Positions 1 through 7,515 of a DNA stretch of 35,304 nucleotides are shown piece by piece (position 1 is the stretch's first letter; each line of letters starts with the position of its first letter). The notes below the pieces were generated by a model. That model was not told the DNA's origin and made no database searches. It was given only the letters and a program-made list of their open reading frames with translations. Made by a program: the position numbers and the translations under genes. Source of the stretch: Sphingomonas pruni NBRC 15498 (GTDB lineage: Bacteria; Pseudomonadota; Alphaproteobacteria; Sphingomonadales; Sphingomonadaceae); the NCBI RefSeq assembly GCF_001598455.1, contig NZ_BCYZ01000048.1, positions 1-35,304 on the forward strand. The letters are read 5' to 3'.

Positions 1-35
1 AGGCCTCAAGCGACGAACGTGAGGGGGGCCCCTCC

Positions 36-82
36 ACCGCGCGGCTGGCGCCGCGCGGTCCCCCTCCCCGTGGACGGGGAGG
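36..82. repeat. Two GC-rich hairpins in the left-edge intergenic region
   Basis: Two perfect inverted repeats lie back to back upstream of the first gene. The first has 10-bp arms (36-45 and 50-59) around TGGC. The second has 9-bp arms (63-71 and 74-82) around GG and is followed by ATTT. The second could end transcription of a gene lying left of the window. The C/G-tract style matches the other intergenic palindromes seen near 9.15 kb and 34.66 kb, so it may be only a dispersed repeat. No gene is supported in bases 1-137. Confidence 0.6.
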
Positions 83-137
83 ATTTGCGTTCCTCGCCCC
101 ATTGCCGGTCTCAACCTCAAGTCGTAGGGCGTTCGGC

Positions 138-1355
138 ATGTCTCAGGCGGATCTTCTCATCCTCGGCAGCGGGCTGGTCGGCAGCGCGCTGGCAGTCGCG
201 GCCGATGCGCACGGCATCACCAGCATCGTGGTCGATCCCGCCGATCCGACGGTGATCACCGCGGCCGGGTTCGACGGTCGCGCCTCGGCGATCGCCAGCG
301 CGCCGATGAACATGCTGCGCGCGATCGGGGTGGCCGACCGGCTGACCGGCAAAGGATGCCCGATCGAAGGAATCCGCGTGTCCGACGGGCTCGAACCCGG
401 GGCGCTCGATTTCGTGCCGCGGGACGGCGAGTCCGCGCTCGGCACGATGTTCGAGAATCGCGATCTCAGGATCGCCTTGCTCGACGCCGCCGGAGCGGCA
501 CCGGGCGTAGATCTCCGGATGCAGACGCGCGCTGTGGCGGTCGACCGCGACGAAACGGGCGTCCGCGCGACCCTGAGCGACGGCAGCCAGGTGCGCGCGT
601 CGCTGCTGATCGGGGCGGAAGGACGCAATTCGCCGACGCGCGAGGCGGCCGGGCTCAACGTCGCGCGCTGGACCTACGACCATGTCGCTTTGGTCACCTC
701 GATCGGGCACGAGCATAGCCACGACAATGTCGCTTATGAGATCTTCTATCCGGAAGGCCCGTTCGCGATCCTGCCGCTCAACGACGACGAACGCGGGCAT
801 CGCTCGGCGATCGTCTGGTCGGTGCGCGGTGCCCAGGGACCGGGCATGCAGAAGCTCGGCGATCGCGGCTATATGGCCGAGCTCGAGCGCAAGATGGGCG
901 GTTTCCTTGGCGAGATCACCTGGCTCGGCCCGCGTTTTGCCTATCCGCTGGGTTTCCATCATGCCGCGACGATCACCGGAGAGCGGCTGGCGCTGGTCGG
1001 CGACGCCGCGCACGGCATCCATCCGATTGCCGGACAGGGTGTCAATGTCGGCTTCCGCGACGTCGCCGCCTTGGTCGAGGTTCTGGTCGACGGCAAGCGG
1101 ATCGGGCTCGACCCGGGCGACCGCGCGCTGCTGACGCGCTACGAACGCTGGCGCAGCCTCGATACCTTCATGGTCGCGGCAGCGACCGACGGGCTGACCC
1201 GATTGTTCGGAATTCCCGGCAAGACCGCCAGCGCGGTCCGGCGATTCGGACTATCGGCGGTGCAGCACGTGCCTACACTCAAGGAGCGCTTCATCGCCGA
1301 AGCGCGCGGCGAATCGGGCGCGCTGCCGAAGCTGCTCGCGGGGCTGACGGTTTAG
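138..1355 (+). CDS. UbiH/UbiF/COQ6-family FAD-dependent monooxygenase
   Basis: A 405-residue flavoprotein hydroxylase of the family that hydroxylates the aromatic ring of ubiquinone precursors, normally acting at the inner membrane with the Ubi complex. The N-terminal Rossmann motif is visible as ILGSGLVGSALAVAA. The second FAD motif is clear as GDAAHGIHPIAGQGVNVG in the C-terminal third, a signature of the UbiH/UbiF/COQ6 group. Length fits the family (about 390-410). I chose the ATG at 138 because the flavin fold begins seven residues later; an in-frame ATG at 102 would add 12 residues of unrelated sequence. Which ring position it hydroxylates (UbiH, UbiF, UbiI or UbiL type) cannot be told from sequence alone. 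It stands alone, with the next gene convergent. Confidence 0.9.
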   Translation: MSQADLLILGSGLVGSALAVAADAHGITSIVVDPADPTVITAAGFDGRASAIASAPMNMLRAIGVADRLTGKGCPIEGIRVSDGLEPGALDFVPRDGESALGTMFENRDLRIALLDAAGAAPGVDLRMQTRAVAVDRDETGVRATLSDGSQVRASLLIGAEGRNSPTREAAGLNVARWTYDHVALVTSIGHEHSHDNVAYEIFYPEGPFAILPLNDDERGHRSAIVWSVRGAQGPGMQKLGDRGYMAELERKMGGFLGEITWLGPRFAYPLGFHHAATITGERLALVGDAAHGIHPIAGQGVNVGFRDVAALVEVLVDGKRIGLDPGDRALLTRYERWRSLDTFMVAAATDGLTRLFGIPGKTASAVRRFGLSAVQHVPTLKERFIAEARGESGALPKLLAGLTV

Positions 1356-1389
1356 CGTTGAAGCCGATCGCAAGGCGATAGCCCGCGCC

Positions 1390-1797
1390 TCACAAGCGCG
1401 AGATCAGTCGCGCGAACGAGGCATGGTCGCTCCCGTGGTCGCCATCACCTCCGCATAGCTGTTCGAGCTTCGCCTTGATCTGTTCGAGTTGCTGTTGCGA
1501 CAAATGCTCGATCCCGACGAACTCGTTGCGTGGACCTTTGAGCGCGCGGATCAACTCGTCGAGCTTGGCCTGGATCGCTGATCCGTCGCGATTCTGCGCA
1601 TTCTGGATCAGGAATACCATCAGGAAGGTGACGATGGTGGTGCCGGTGTTGATGATCAGCTGCCACGTATCCGAATAATGAAAGATCGGTCCGGTCACGC
1701 CCCAGACGATGATGACTGCCAGCGCCAGCATGAAGGCGGGCGGGCGTCCGCTCCAGTTCGCGACCTTGCCCGCGATCGTCTCGAAAATGCGTTCCAT
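1390..1797 (-). CDS. Low-affinity iron permease-like small membrane protein
   Basis: A 135-residue protein matching the bacterial members of the low-affinity iron permease family (Pfam Iron_permease type). It shows two hydrophobic helices, about residues 18-36 and 44-62, the second ending in the family-typical run FLMVFLIQNAQNRDG, followed by a charged helix (AIQAKLDELIRAL) and a cytosolic tail. The start at 1797 places the ATG just before MERIFETIAGKVANWSG; longer in-frame starts would run into the divergent amidase gene. Iron transport by these short bacterial homologues is assumed from the family name, not proven. Its start codon is 55-67 bp from that of the divergent N-carbamoylputrescine amidase, so the two share a control region. 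Confidence 0.82.
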   Translation of the reverse strand: MERIFETIAGKVANWSGRPPAFMLALAVIIVWGVTGPIFHYSDTWQLIINTGTTIVTFLMVFLIQNAQNRDGSAIQAKLDELIRALKGPRNEFVGIEHLSQQQLEQIKAKLEQLCGGDGDHGSDHASFARLISRL

Positions 1798-1864
1798 CCG
1801 CCGCTCCTCTTGAACCTGCGACGGGGACTGCCACTTTCCACCCTTCCCCGCTATGGCAGAGGTC

Positions 1865-2713
<849 letters not shown>

Positions 2714-2720
2714 TCGCGCC

Positions 2721-2780
2721 GAGAGCATCGCGCGGATAAGTGGGTACTGGTTTTCCGCAAAAGCGATTCGACCACAAATA
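2721..2780. repeat. Dispersed alphaproteobacterial intergenic repeat, degenerate copy
   Basis: The stretch runs GCATCGCGCGGATAAGTGGG, then TACTGGTTTTCCGCAAAAGC. I recognise this as one copy of a short motif (GTGGGTACCGGTTTTCCGC-like) scattered through intergenic regions of many alphaproteobacteria. It is an imperfect palindrome: ATCGC (2727-2731) pairs with GCGAT (2763-2767), and GCGGA (2732-2736) with TCCGC (2754-2758). It sits between two convergent genes. Recognition is from memory of the motif; no search was run. Confidence 0.5.
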
Positions 2781-2788
2781 AGTAGGGC

Positions 2789-2814
2789 CGGGCGCCGCGT
2801 GGTTACGGCGCCCG
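2789..2814. terminator. Hairpin between convergent aguB and GST genes
   Basis: A perfect 9-bp stem (2789-2797 with 2806-2814) closes an 8-nt loop between two convergent stop codons. The position suits a two-way terminator, but neither side has a good T-run, so it may act with Rho or only as a 3' end stabiliser. Confidence 0.5.
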
Positions 2815-2821
2815 ACGGCAT

Positions 2822-3445
2822 TCACGCCGCGACCGCCATGCGCGGCGTGCCCAGTGCCTTTTGCCATGCCGGCAGCAGCGCGATCGTATCGTAGAAGCGC
2901 TGCACGTTCGGATAGGCGTCGAAGTCGATCGGCATCGCGTCGCGATACGGCTCGGCCGAGGCGATCGCGAAATCGGCGAAGCTCAGCCGGTCGCCCAGCA
3001 CGAATTCGCGAGTCGCGAGATGAGCGTCGAGCACCGGCAGCAGGCGCGCCGCCTGCACCAGCGCATCGTCGACCAATGGCTGGTTGGTCTCACCCCAGCC
3101 CAATTGCGGCCTCACGACCGATTCGAAGAAGATCGTGCCGAGCGCCTTGTTGTAATGCACGCCTTCCCACAGCAGCCAACGCAGCATGTCGAGCCGCTGG
3201 CGGCCTTCGGCTGGGATCATTGCACTGCCCTCGGCGAGATAGAGCCCGATCGCGTTCGATTCCCACAGCACGAAATCGCCGTCGACCAGGGTCGGCGCAA
3301 GGCGATTGGGATTGATCGCGGCATAAGCGTCGGACTGGACCTGTTCGACGGTCATGGCGTCAATCTCGACCGGCAAGTCGAGATGGTGGATCAGCGCCAA
3401 TACCTTGCGGGAATTGAGCGATTTGGTCAGCGCATAGAGCTTCAT
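2822..3445 (-). CDS. Glutathione S-transferase family protein
   Basis: A 207-residue soluble enzyme expected to conjugate glutathione to electrophiles, or to use it as a cofactor. The N-terminal thioredoxin-like domain begins MKLYALTKSLNSRKV, with a candidate catalytic serine near residues 9-12. The glutathione-binding segment has the cis-proline region RLAPTLVDGDFVLWESNAI, with the ES pair that contacts the glutamyl group. The C-terminal helical domain carries the usual N-capping segment LSFADFAIA. The start at 3445 is chosen because the fold begins there; an upstream in-frame extension of 35 residues has no GST similarity. It is divergent from the ECF sigma factor gene, with 131 bp between the starts. 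Substrate is unknown. Confidence 0.88.
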   Translation of the reverse strand: MKLYALTKSLNSRKVLALIHHLDLPVEIDAMTVEQVQSDAYAAINPNRLAPTLVDGDFVLWESNAIGLYLAEGSAMIPAEGRQRLDMLRWLLWEGVHYNKALGTIFFESVVRPQLGWGETNQPLVDDALVQAARLLPVLDAHLATREFVLGDRLSFADFAIASAEPYRDAMPIDFDAYPNVQRFYDTIALLPAWQKALGTPRMAVAA

Positions 3446-3576
3446 GTCAGTCTCCGTCGAACGGGGCAGCCCAGCGCCGCCCGCTATCGTCAAGGACGGC
3501 GGCTCGGCGAAAAAGGATTCGCGCGGCCGAATCGTTTTCGGGGCCGCCATCGTCTATCCCGATAGAAGACTGGCGG

Positions 3577-4461
3577 ATGGCGAGAGACATGACGGACGAG
3601 AAGGATCGGGCCCGGGTCGAGGCAATGCTGGTCGAACTGCGGCCCGCGCTGCATCGCTATGCCGCGCGGATGGTGGGATCGGTGCTCGACGGCGAGGATG
3701 TGGTGCAGGACGCGATCGCGCGGGCAATGGCGGCGCTGGATCGTACACCGCCCGAGGGTGATGGCACCGGCTGGGCGTTCCGCATCGCGCACAATGCCGC
3801 GATCGATCATTTGCGCGCACGCGCGCGCCGCGCCGGCGAACAGGAGATCCAGGAGGAGGATATAGTTTCGGAGGGAGACGAGGCCGCGCGCCGGGTTGCC
3901 GCGGGCGCCGCGCTGGCGGTCTTCATGCACCTGCCGCCGCTGCAGCGCGGGACCGTCATCCTGAAGGACGTATTAGGCTATTCGAACGAGGAAGCGGCGG
4001 GGATTCTCGACACCACCCTGGCCGCGACCAAGGCGGCGCTGCATCGCGGTCGCGCCCGCCTGCGGATCCTGGCCGACGCGCCGGCTCCCCCGCCGCCCGC
4101 CGATCCCGGCGACGTGATCCGCCTGCAGACCTATGTCGATCGTTTCAATGCGCGCGATTTCGATGCGATCCGGGCGATGCTCGCCGATGACGTGCGGTTC
4201 GACCTGGTGGCGCGCATGACGCGGGGCCGTGCGGCATTCGAGACCTATTTCACGCGTTATACCGAAATGACGTCATGGCGCCTGTCGGTCGGCATGATCG
4301 AAGGTCGCCCCGCGGCGATCGTCCACGATCCCGCCGATCCGGCAGGACCGCCGACTGGACTGATCGTGATTGACTGGGCCGACGGCCGCATCGTCCGGCT
4401 GCGCGATTTCTATCACGCGCGCTACGTGCTCCGCGACGCGGCGATCTCGCTGGTGGCGTGA
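3577..4461 (+). CDS. ECF RNA polymerase sigma factor with C-terminal SnoaL-like domain
   Basis: A 294-residue sigma-70 family factor of the extracytoplasmic function class. Region 2 covers about residues 15-85, with the -10-reading helix DGEDVVQDAIARA and WAFRIAHNAAIDHLRAR. Region 4 covers about 110-165, with the helix-turn-helix GYSNEEAAGILDTTLAATKA. A proline-rich linker (169-177) leads to a SnoaL/NTF2-like domain (about 180-290). In known factors of this build the extra domain acts as a built-in regulator in place of an anti-sigma factor. No anti-sigma gene is adjacent, which agrees. The WLPEP linker motif typical of ECF41 is not present, so it belongs to another group. ATG 3589 is an alternative start. 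The divergent GST is a possible target, by inference only. Confidence 0.88.
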   Translation: MARDMTDEKDRARVEAMLVELRPALHRYAARMVGSVLDGEDVVQDAIARAMAALDRTPPEGDGTGWAFRIAHNAAIDHLRARARRAGEQEIQEEDIVSEGDEAARRVAAGAALAVFMHLPPLQRGTVILKDVLGYSNEEAAGILDTTLAATKAALHRGRARLRILADAPAPPPPADPGDVIRLQTYVDRFNARDFDAIRAMLADDVRFDLVARMTRGRAAFETYFTRYTEMTSWRLSVGMIEGRPAAIVHDPADPAGPPTGLIVIDWADGRIVRLRDFYHARYVLRDAAISLVA

Positions 4462-4468
4462 CGCGCGC

Positions 4469-4488
4469 GAAGGGCTGGGTGGCCCTTC
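4469..4488. terminator. Hairpin between convergent sigma factor and small membrane gene
   Basis: A 7-bp perfect stem, GAAGGGC (4469-4475) with GCCCTTC (4482-4488), closes a 6-nt loop. It starts 8 bp after the sigma factor stop and reaches into the stop codon of the convergent gene. A two-way terminator is likely from position; no T-run follows. Confidence 0.45.
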
Positions 4489-4744
4489 AGCGCTTCCGCT
4501 TAGCCTTCGGCGCTGTCCTGGGCCGCGACTTGCCGCGTCGGAGCAGGAACGCGGCCAGCCCGCCGACCGCTGCGACCCCCGCCGCCGCGATGGCGCCGCC
4601 GACCAGCAGCATCCGCGGCGGACCGGACGGCTCCTCTGGCTCGGATTCGGGAGCGGGCGGCGGCGCGGTGTGATGCTCGTGCGGCGGCTCGGCGATCGGA
4701 TAGGGCGACTGATTGTCGGGCGGAACGGGCGGTTCGTGGGTCAT
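4487..4744 (-). CDS. Small proline-rich single-pass membrane protein, unassigned
   Basis: An 85-residue protein of unknown function. Residues 1-42 are rich in Pro, Glu and His (PPHEHHTAPPPAPESEPEEP) with no predicted fold. Residues about 45-65 form one Ala/Gly/Leu membrane helix, and the last 18 residues are strongly basic (RRGKSRPRTAPKAKRKR), which by the positive-inside rule puts the C-terminus in the cytoplasm and the acidic proline-rich arm in the periplasm. I chose the ATG at 4744 (MTHEPP); an upstream start would overlap the ArsR control region. It is divergent from arsR, with 104 bp between starts. The codon pattern looks coding, but I recognise no family. Confidence 0.6.
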   Translation of the reverse strand: MTHEPPVPPDNQSPYPIAEPPHEHHTAPPPAPESEPEEPSGPPRMLLVGGAIAAAGVAAVGGLAAFLLRRGKSRPRTAPKAKRKR

Positions 4745-4797
4745 GCCCGAAACAACCGACGAGTACGGGCGAAGTTCAACCAAGCCCCGCTAGATAT

Positions 4798-4843
4798 GCA
4801 ACCATAGGGTTGCATATCTCGGGAAAGGCAACTATTAGGTTGC
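4798..4843. promoter_or_regulatory. Tandem ArsR-type operators over the arsR promoter
   Basis: Two copies of GCAAC-N6-GTTGC lie at 4798-4813 and 4828-4843, with centres 30 bp apart, about three helical turns. The first sits inside a larger perfect palindrome with 12-bp arms (4792-4803 and 4808-4819). The second extends to 7-bp arms (4826-4832, 4839-4845). A candidate promoter threads through both: TTGCAT at 4810-4815, a 17-bp spacer, and TATTAG at 4833-4838. Operator 1 would cover the -35 element and operator 2 the -10. The ATG of arsR follows 5 bp after operator 2, so the mRNA would be leaderless. Autorepression is the simple reading, inferred from layout. Confidence 0.7.
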
Positions 4844-4848
4844 CTGTC

Positions 4849-5175
4849 ATGCCGACAGACGACGATATCTTCCGGGCCTTGGCCGATCCCAGCAGACGGC
4901 GGCTTCTCGATCGCTTGCATCTGGCCGACGGCCAGTCGCTCGGCGACTTGTGCGCAGGCCTCGCCATGACGCGCCAGGCCGTGGCCAAGCATCTCGCCAC
5001 CCTGGAGGCCGCCAATCTCGTCGTTGCGGTCCGGCAGGGCCGGGAAAAGCACCATTTCATCAACCGCGTGCCGATCAACGAAATCGCCGAACGCTGGATC
5101 GGCAAGTTCGATCAGCCGCGTCTGAGCGCGCTGTCCGCGCTCAAGCGAAATCTCGAAGGAGAAGAAAATGACTGA
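4849..5175 (+). CDS. ArsR/SmtB-family transcriptional repressor
   Basis: A 108-residue winged-helix dimeric repressor. It opens with the family pattern DDIFRALADPSRRRLLDRL, then the recognition helix AMTRQAVAKHLATLEAANL and the wing VVAVRQGREKHHFIN. It lacks the CVC metal-binding box of ArsR and has no obvious cysteine pair, so the signal is probably not a thiol-bound metal. It belongs with the ArsR regulators that are co-transcribed with SRPBCC (AHSA1-like) proteins. The ATG at 4849 is chosen; an in-frame TTG at 4810 lies inside the operator. No Shine-Dalgarno sequence fits between operator and ATG, pointing to leaderless translation. It overlaps the next gene by 8 bp. Confidence 0.88.
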   Translation: MPTDDDIFRALADPSRRRLLDRLHLADGQSLGDLCAGLAMTRQAVAKHLATLEAANLVVAVRQGREKHHFINRVPINEIAERWIGKFDQPRLSALSALKRNLEGEEND

Positions 5176-5623
5176 CCATGCGCAGAGCAGCTTCGTCTAC
5201 GTGACCTACGTCAAGACCAGCCCGGACCGGTTGTGGGAAGCGCTGATCGACCCCGATTTCGTCGCGCAATATTGGCTCGGCAATCGGCCCGAGGCGGACT
5301 GGCGGCTCGGCGGCAGCTGGAAACTGCTGTTCCCCGACGGTCGCATCGCCGATCAGGGCGAGATCGTTGCGTTCGAACCGGCGAAGCGCCTCGGCATCCG
5401 CTGGCGCAACGAGTGGAAGCCCGAGTTCAATGCCGAGGGCTATTCGGTCTGCATGATGGAATTGGAACCGGTCGGAGACGGCGTGAAGCTCAGCGTCACG
5501 CACAGCATCGAGCGCGCCGATTCGCAGTTCATCGCCGCTGTGTCCGGCGGCTGGCCGAAAATCCTCTCCAATCTGAAATCACTGATCGAAACCGGGACGG
5601 TGGTGCTGCCCAACAAGCCCTGA
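5168..5623 (+). CDS. SRPBCC (AHSA1-like) domain protein
   Basis: A 151-residue single-domain protein of the START/Bet v 1 fold, a hydrophobic-ligand-binding helix-grip shell. It has the AHSA1-type opening VYVTYVKTSPDRLWEALIDPDFVAQYW, the middle strand WRLGGSWKLLFPDGRIADQGEI and the C-terminal helix SGGWPKILSNLKSLIETG. The start overlaps the 3' end of arsR by 8 bp (ATGACTGA), with GAAGGAGAAG just upstream as its ribosome site, so the pair is translationally coupled. Genes in such pairs are usually repressed by the ArsR partner; the ligand is unknown. It ends 8 bp from the convergent udgB stop. Confidence 0.88.
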   Translation: MTDHAQSSFVYVTYVKTSPDRLWEALIDPDFVAQYWLGNRPEADWRLGGSWKLLFPDGRIADQGEIVAFEPAKRLGIRWRNEWKPEFNAEGYSVCMMELEPVGDGVKLSVTHSIERADSQFIAAVSGGWPKILSNLKSLIETGTVVLPNKP

Positions 5624-5631
5624 TCGGATGG

Positions 5632-6291
5632 TCAGGCGCCGCGCAATGCGATCGCCCGCGCGAACACCGCCTCGAACATCTCGGCGGTCAGCCGGCCGGT
5701 GTTCGTGTTGTAGCGCGAGCAATGATAGCTATCGATCAGCATCCGGCCATCGGGCATGCGATGTTCGGCGAGATGGGCGAAACGGCATTTGGGAAGCTTG
5801 CCGCCGAGCACCTTGACCGCCGATTGGTGCGCGATCTGCCCCAGCGCGACGAATATGCGGGCATTGGGCAGCGCCTGGGCCTGTCCCGCCAGGAACGGGC
5901 GGCAGGTGTGGATTTCCTGGGGTGTCGGCTTGTTCTCGGGCGGCAGGCATTTGACCGAGTTGCAGATGATCACGCCGTCGAGCGCCAGCCCGTCATCGGG
6001 GCGCGATTGATAGGTGCCGCGCGTGAACCCGAATTTGGCGAGCGTCGCGAACAACAGGTCGCCCGCATAATCGCCGGTGAACGGCCGCCCGGTGCGGTTC
6101 GCGCCGTACTTGCCGGGGGCGAGGCCGACGATGCACAGCCAGCCCTGGGGATCGCCGAACGCCGGCACCGGGGCATTCCACCAATCGGGTTGCTCGGCGC
6201 GCAGTTGCTCGCGGAACGCCACCAGGCGCGGGCAGCGCGGGCAATCGTGCGGCGGTTCGGTGTCGGGGATCGGGCCGGGTGCAAAGTCCAT
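5632..6291 (-). CDS. udgB: Type 5 uracil-DNA glycosylase (UdgB) with Fe-S cluster
   Basis: A 219-residue DNA repair enzyme that removes uracil and other deaminated bases. Family 5 is shown by the motif GLAPGKYGANRTGRPFTGD (residues 56-74), which lacks the polar catalytic residue of families 1 and 4, and by the C-terminal motif DSYHCSRYNTNTGRLT. Four cysteines suit the 4Fe-4S cluster of families 4 and 5: C17 and C20 (CPRC), C115 (VKCLPP) and C130. Length is normal. The start at 6291 is the first that covers the whole fold. It is divergent from folK, with only 26 bp between the two start codons. Confidence 0.9.
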   Translation of the reverse strand: MDFAPGPIPDTEPPHDCPRCPRLVAFREQLRAEQPDWWNAPVPAFGDPQGWLCIVGLAPGKYGANRTGRPFTGDYAGDLLFATLAKFGFTRGTYQSRPDDGLALDGVIICNSVKCLPPENKPTPQEIHTCRPFLAGQAQALPNARIFVALGQIAHQSAVKVLGGKLPKCRFAHLAEHRMPDGRMLIDSYHCSRYNTNTGRLTAEMFEAVFARAIALRGA

Positions 6292-6317
6292 GCGCTTGCG
6301 GTAGGCCCCGCGACGTC

Positions 6318-6785
6318 ATGCCGTCCAGCTATGTCATCGCCTTGGGATCCAACCGCCGCGGCCGCCACGGCATGCCCGCCGACGAGGTGCGCGCTGCGCT
6401 GGCGGCGCTGGCGGCAAGCGGCGGCGCTGTCGTCATGACGTCGCCCCTGATCACTACTGCACCGCTCGGCCCGGCGCGGCGGCGCTTCGTCAATGCCGCG
6501 GCTTTGGTCGAGAGCGACGACACCCCGCCCGAAATGCTCGCGCGGTTGAAGGCGATTGAGGCGGCGTTCGGACGGCGATGCGGCCAGCGCTGGACCGACC
6601 GCGTGATTGATCTCGACATCATCCTGTGGTCGGGCGGCGCCTGGGCGAGCGACGGGCTGACCGTGCCGCATCCCGAATTCCGCCGCCGCGACTTCGTGCT
6701 CCGGCCGCTCGTCGCGATCGTCCCGGACTGGCGCGATCCGGTTACTCGATTGACGGTCCGTCAATTGGCTGCGCGCCTATTCTAG
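6318..6785 (+). CDS. folK: 6-hydroxymethyl-7,8-dihydropterin pyrophosphokinase
   Basis: FolK transfers pyrophosphate from ATP to 6-hydroxymethyl-7,8-dihydropterin in folate synthesis. The 155-residue protein begins with the family pattern YVIALGSN, then SPLITTAPLGPARRRFVNAA and the signature RWTDRVIDLDIILW, where the two Asp residues bind magnesium. The segment TVPHPEFRRRDFVLRPLVAI is also diagnostic. ATG 6318 is chosen because the first strand starts four residues later; a GTG at 6279 would overlap udgB and adds unrelated residues. No Shine-Dalgarno sequence is visible. Its TAG stop shares the four bases CTAG with the stop of the convergent gene. Other folate genes (folB, folP) are not in the window. 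Confidence 0.92.
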   Translation: MPSSYVIALGSNRRGRHGMPADEVRAALAALAASGGAVVMTSPLITTAPLGPARRRFVNAAALVESDDTPPEMLARLKAIEAAFGRRCGQRWTDRVIDLDIILWSGGAWASDGLTVPHPEFRRRDFVLRPLVAIVPDWRDPVTRLTVRQLAARLF

Positions 6786-7117
6786 AGGCTGCGCGCGCTT
6801 CCCACCGACGCGATCGCCGCGCCGAACAGAACCAGCCACAACAGACAGACGATCAACGCGAGCCCGCCGGTCACCAGCCCGCCGATCGCAAGCCCCTTGC
6901 CGGTGGTGCTCTTCAGTCCGATTCCACCGGTGATGAGCGCGGCGGGCGCGAGCAGCCAGGAGATCAGCCCGATAATCGGAATGATCGAACAGACCAGGCC
7001 CAATATGCCGAGCACCAGCGACGCGGTCGCCGCGCCCGACCCGTCGGAGACCATGGGTTCGGGATAATAAGGAACCGGGCGCACCGACGGGCGCATCGGA
7101 TCGGGATCGCTGGCCAT
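6782..7117 (-). CDS. DUF4190-like small membrane protein
   Basis: A 111-residue protein with a soluble N-terminus rich in Pro (about 1-27) and then a membrane region. Two to three hydrophobic helices can be drawn: ASLVLGILGLVCSIIPIIGLISW, LLAPAALITGGIGLK and GLAIGGLVTGGLALIVCLLW. The TASLVLGILGLV opening and Gly/Leu-rich helices match DUF4190-type proteins, which have no known biochemical role. The start at 7117 gives a normal length. Its stop overlaps that of folK by four bases, so the two transcripts must run through each other's 3' ends. Confidence 0.72.
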   Translation of the reverse strand: MASDPDPMRPSVRPVPYYPEPMVSDGSGAATASLVLGILGLVCSIIPIIGLISWLLAPAALITGGIGLKSTTGKGLAIGGLVTGGLALIVCLLWLVLFGAAIASVGSARSL

Positions 7118-7225
7118 GATGCCCCTTATCGCTGCAATTCGGCATGGCTAGCGGCGGCGGCGCCCGATGCCAAGCCGCGCAATGGTTGACCCGGCGCGCC
7201 CCTACCCCTAAGCGCCGCGACGCTG

Positions 7226-7301
7226 GGGTCCGTAGCTCAGTCGGTAGAGCAAGCGACTTTTAATCGAGAGGTCCCGGGTTCGAATCCCGGCGGACCCACC
7301 A
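7226..7301 (+). tRNA. tRNA-Lys (anticodon TTT)
   Basis: A 76-nt cloverleaf with encoded CCA end (7299-7301). The acceptor stem GGGTCCG pairs fully with CGGACCC, the D stem GCTC with GAGC, and the T arm CCGGG-TTCGAAT-CCCGG is perfect. The anticodon loop is CTTTTAA, giving TTT for lysine. The anticodon stem is weak: only three Watson-Crick pairs next to the loop, and the outer two positions are A27-G43 and G28-A42 mismatches. The variable loop AGGTC is normal. All other conserved positions (T8, A14, G18, G19, T54, T55, C56) are as expected. Confidence 0.93.
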
Positions 7302-7328
7302 GCATTTCTCGCAGCGACGTGTTGCCTT

Positions 7329-7503
7329 CCTCTCCCCTGCGGGAGAGGGATACAGAGATTGGGTCCATAAGGACCCTAGTCGGAGTTGGGAGAGGGGTGC
7401 GGTCGCAACGCGACCGCGCGGAGCTTCGCTCCGCTTCCCCTCTCCCAGCTCCGCTAGCGAGCAAGCTCGCAAGCTTCACTATCCTCTCCCGCAAGGGGAG
7501 AGG
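7329..7503. repeat. Structured palindromic intergenic element after tRNA-Lys
   Basis: This 175-bp element is almost wholly made of stems. Hairpins sit at 7329-7348 (8-bp arms), 7361-7376 (GGGTCC-ATAA-GGACCC), 7401-7415, 7418-7434, 7457-7470 and 7483-7503. A long stem of 17 pairs with one G-U (7381-7397 with 7437-7453) encloses the 7401 and 7418 hairpins as a three-way junction. The two ends share the unit CCTCTCCC...GGGAGAGG. The last hairpin is followed by ATTTT and could terminate transcription coming from the tRNA. It resembles a dispersed sphingomonad repeat; no protein is supported here. Confidence 0.65.
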
Positions 7504-7515
7504 ATTTTGGGTGAC

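Noticed and set aside
5233..6438. 401-codon plus-strand frame through SRPBCC and udgB
   Set aside because: It is out of frame with SRPBCC and antisense to udgB; both of those have full sets of family motifs.
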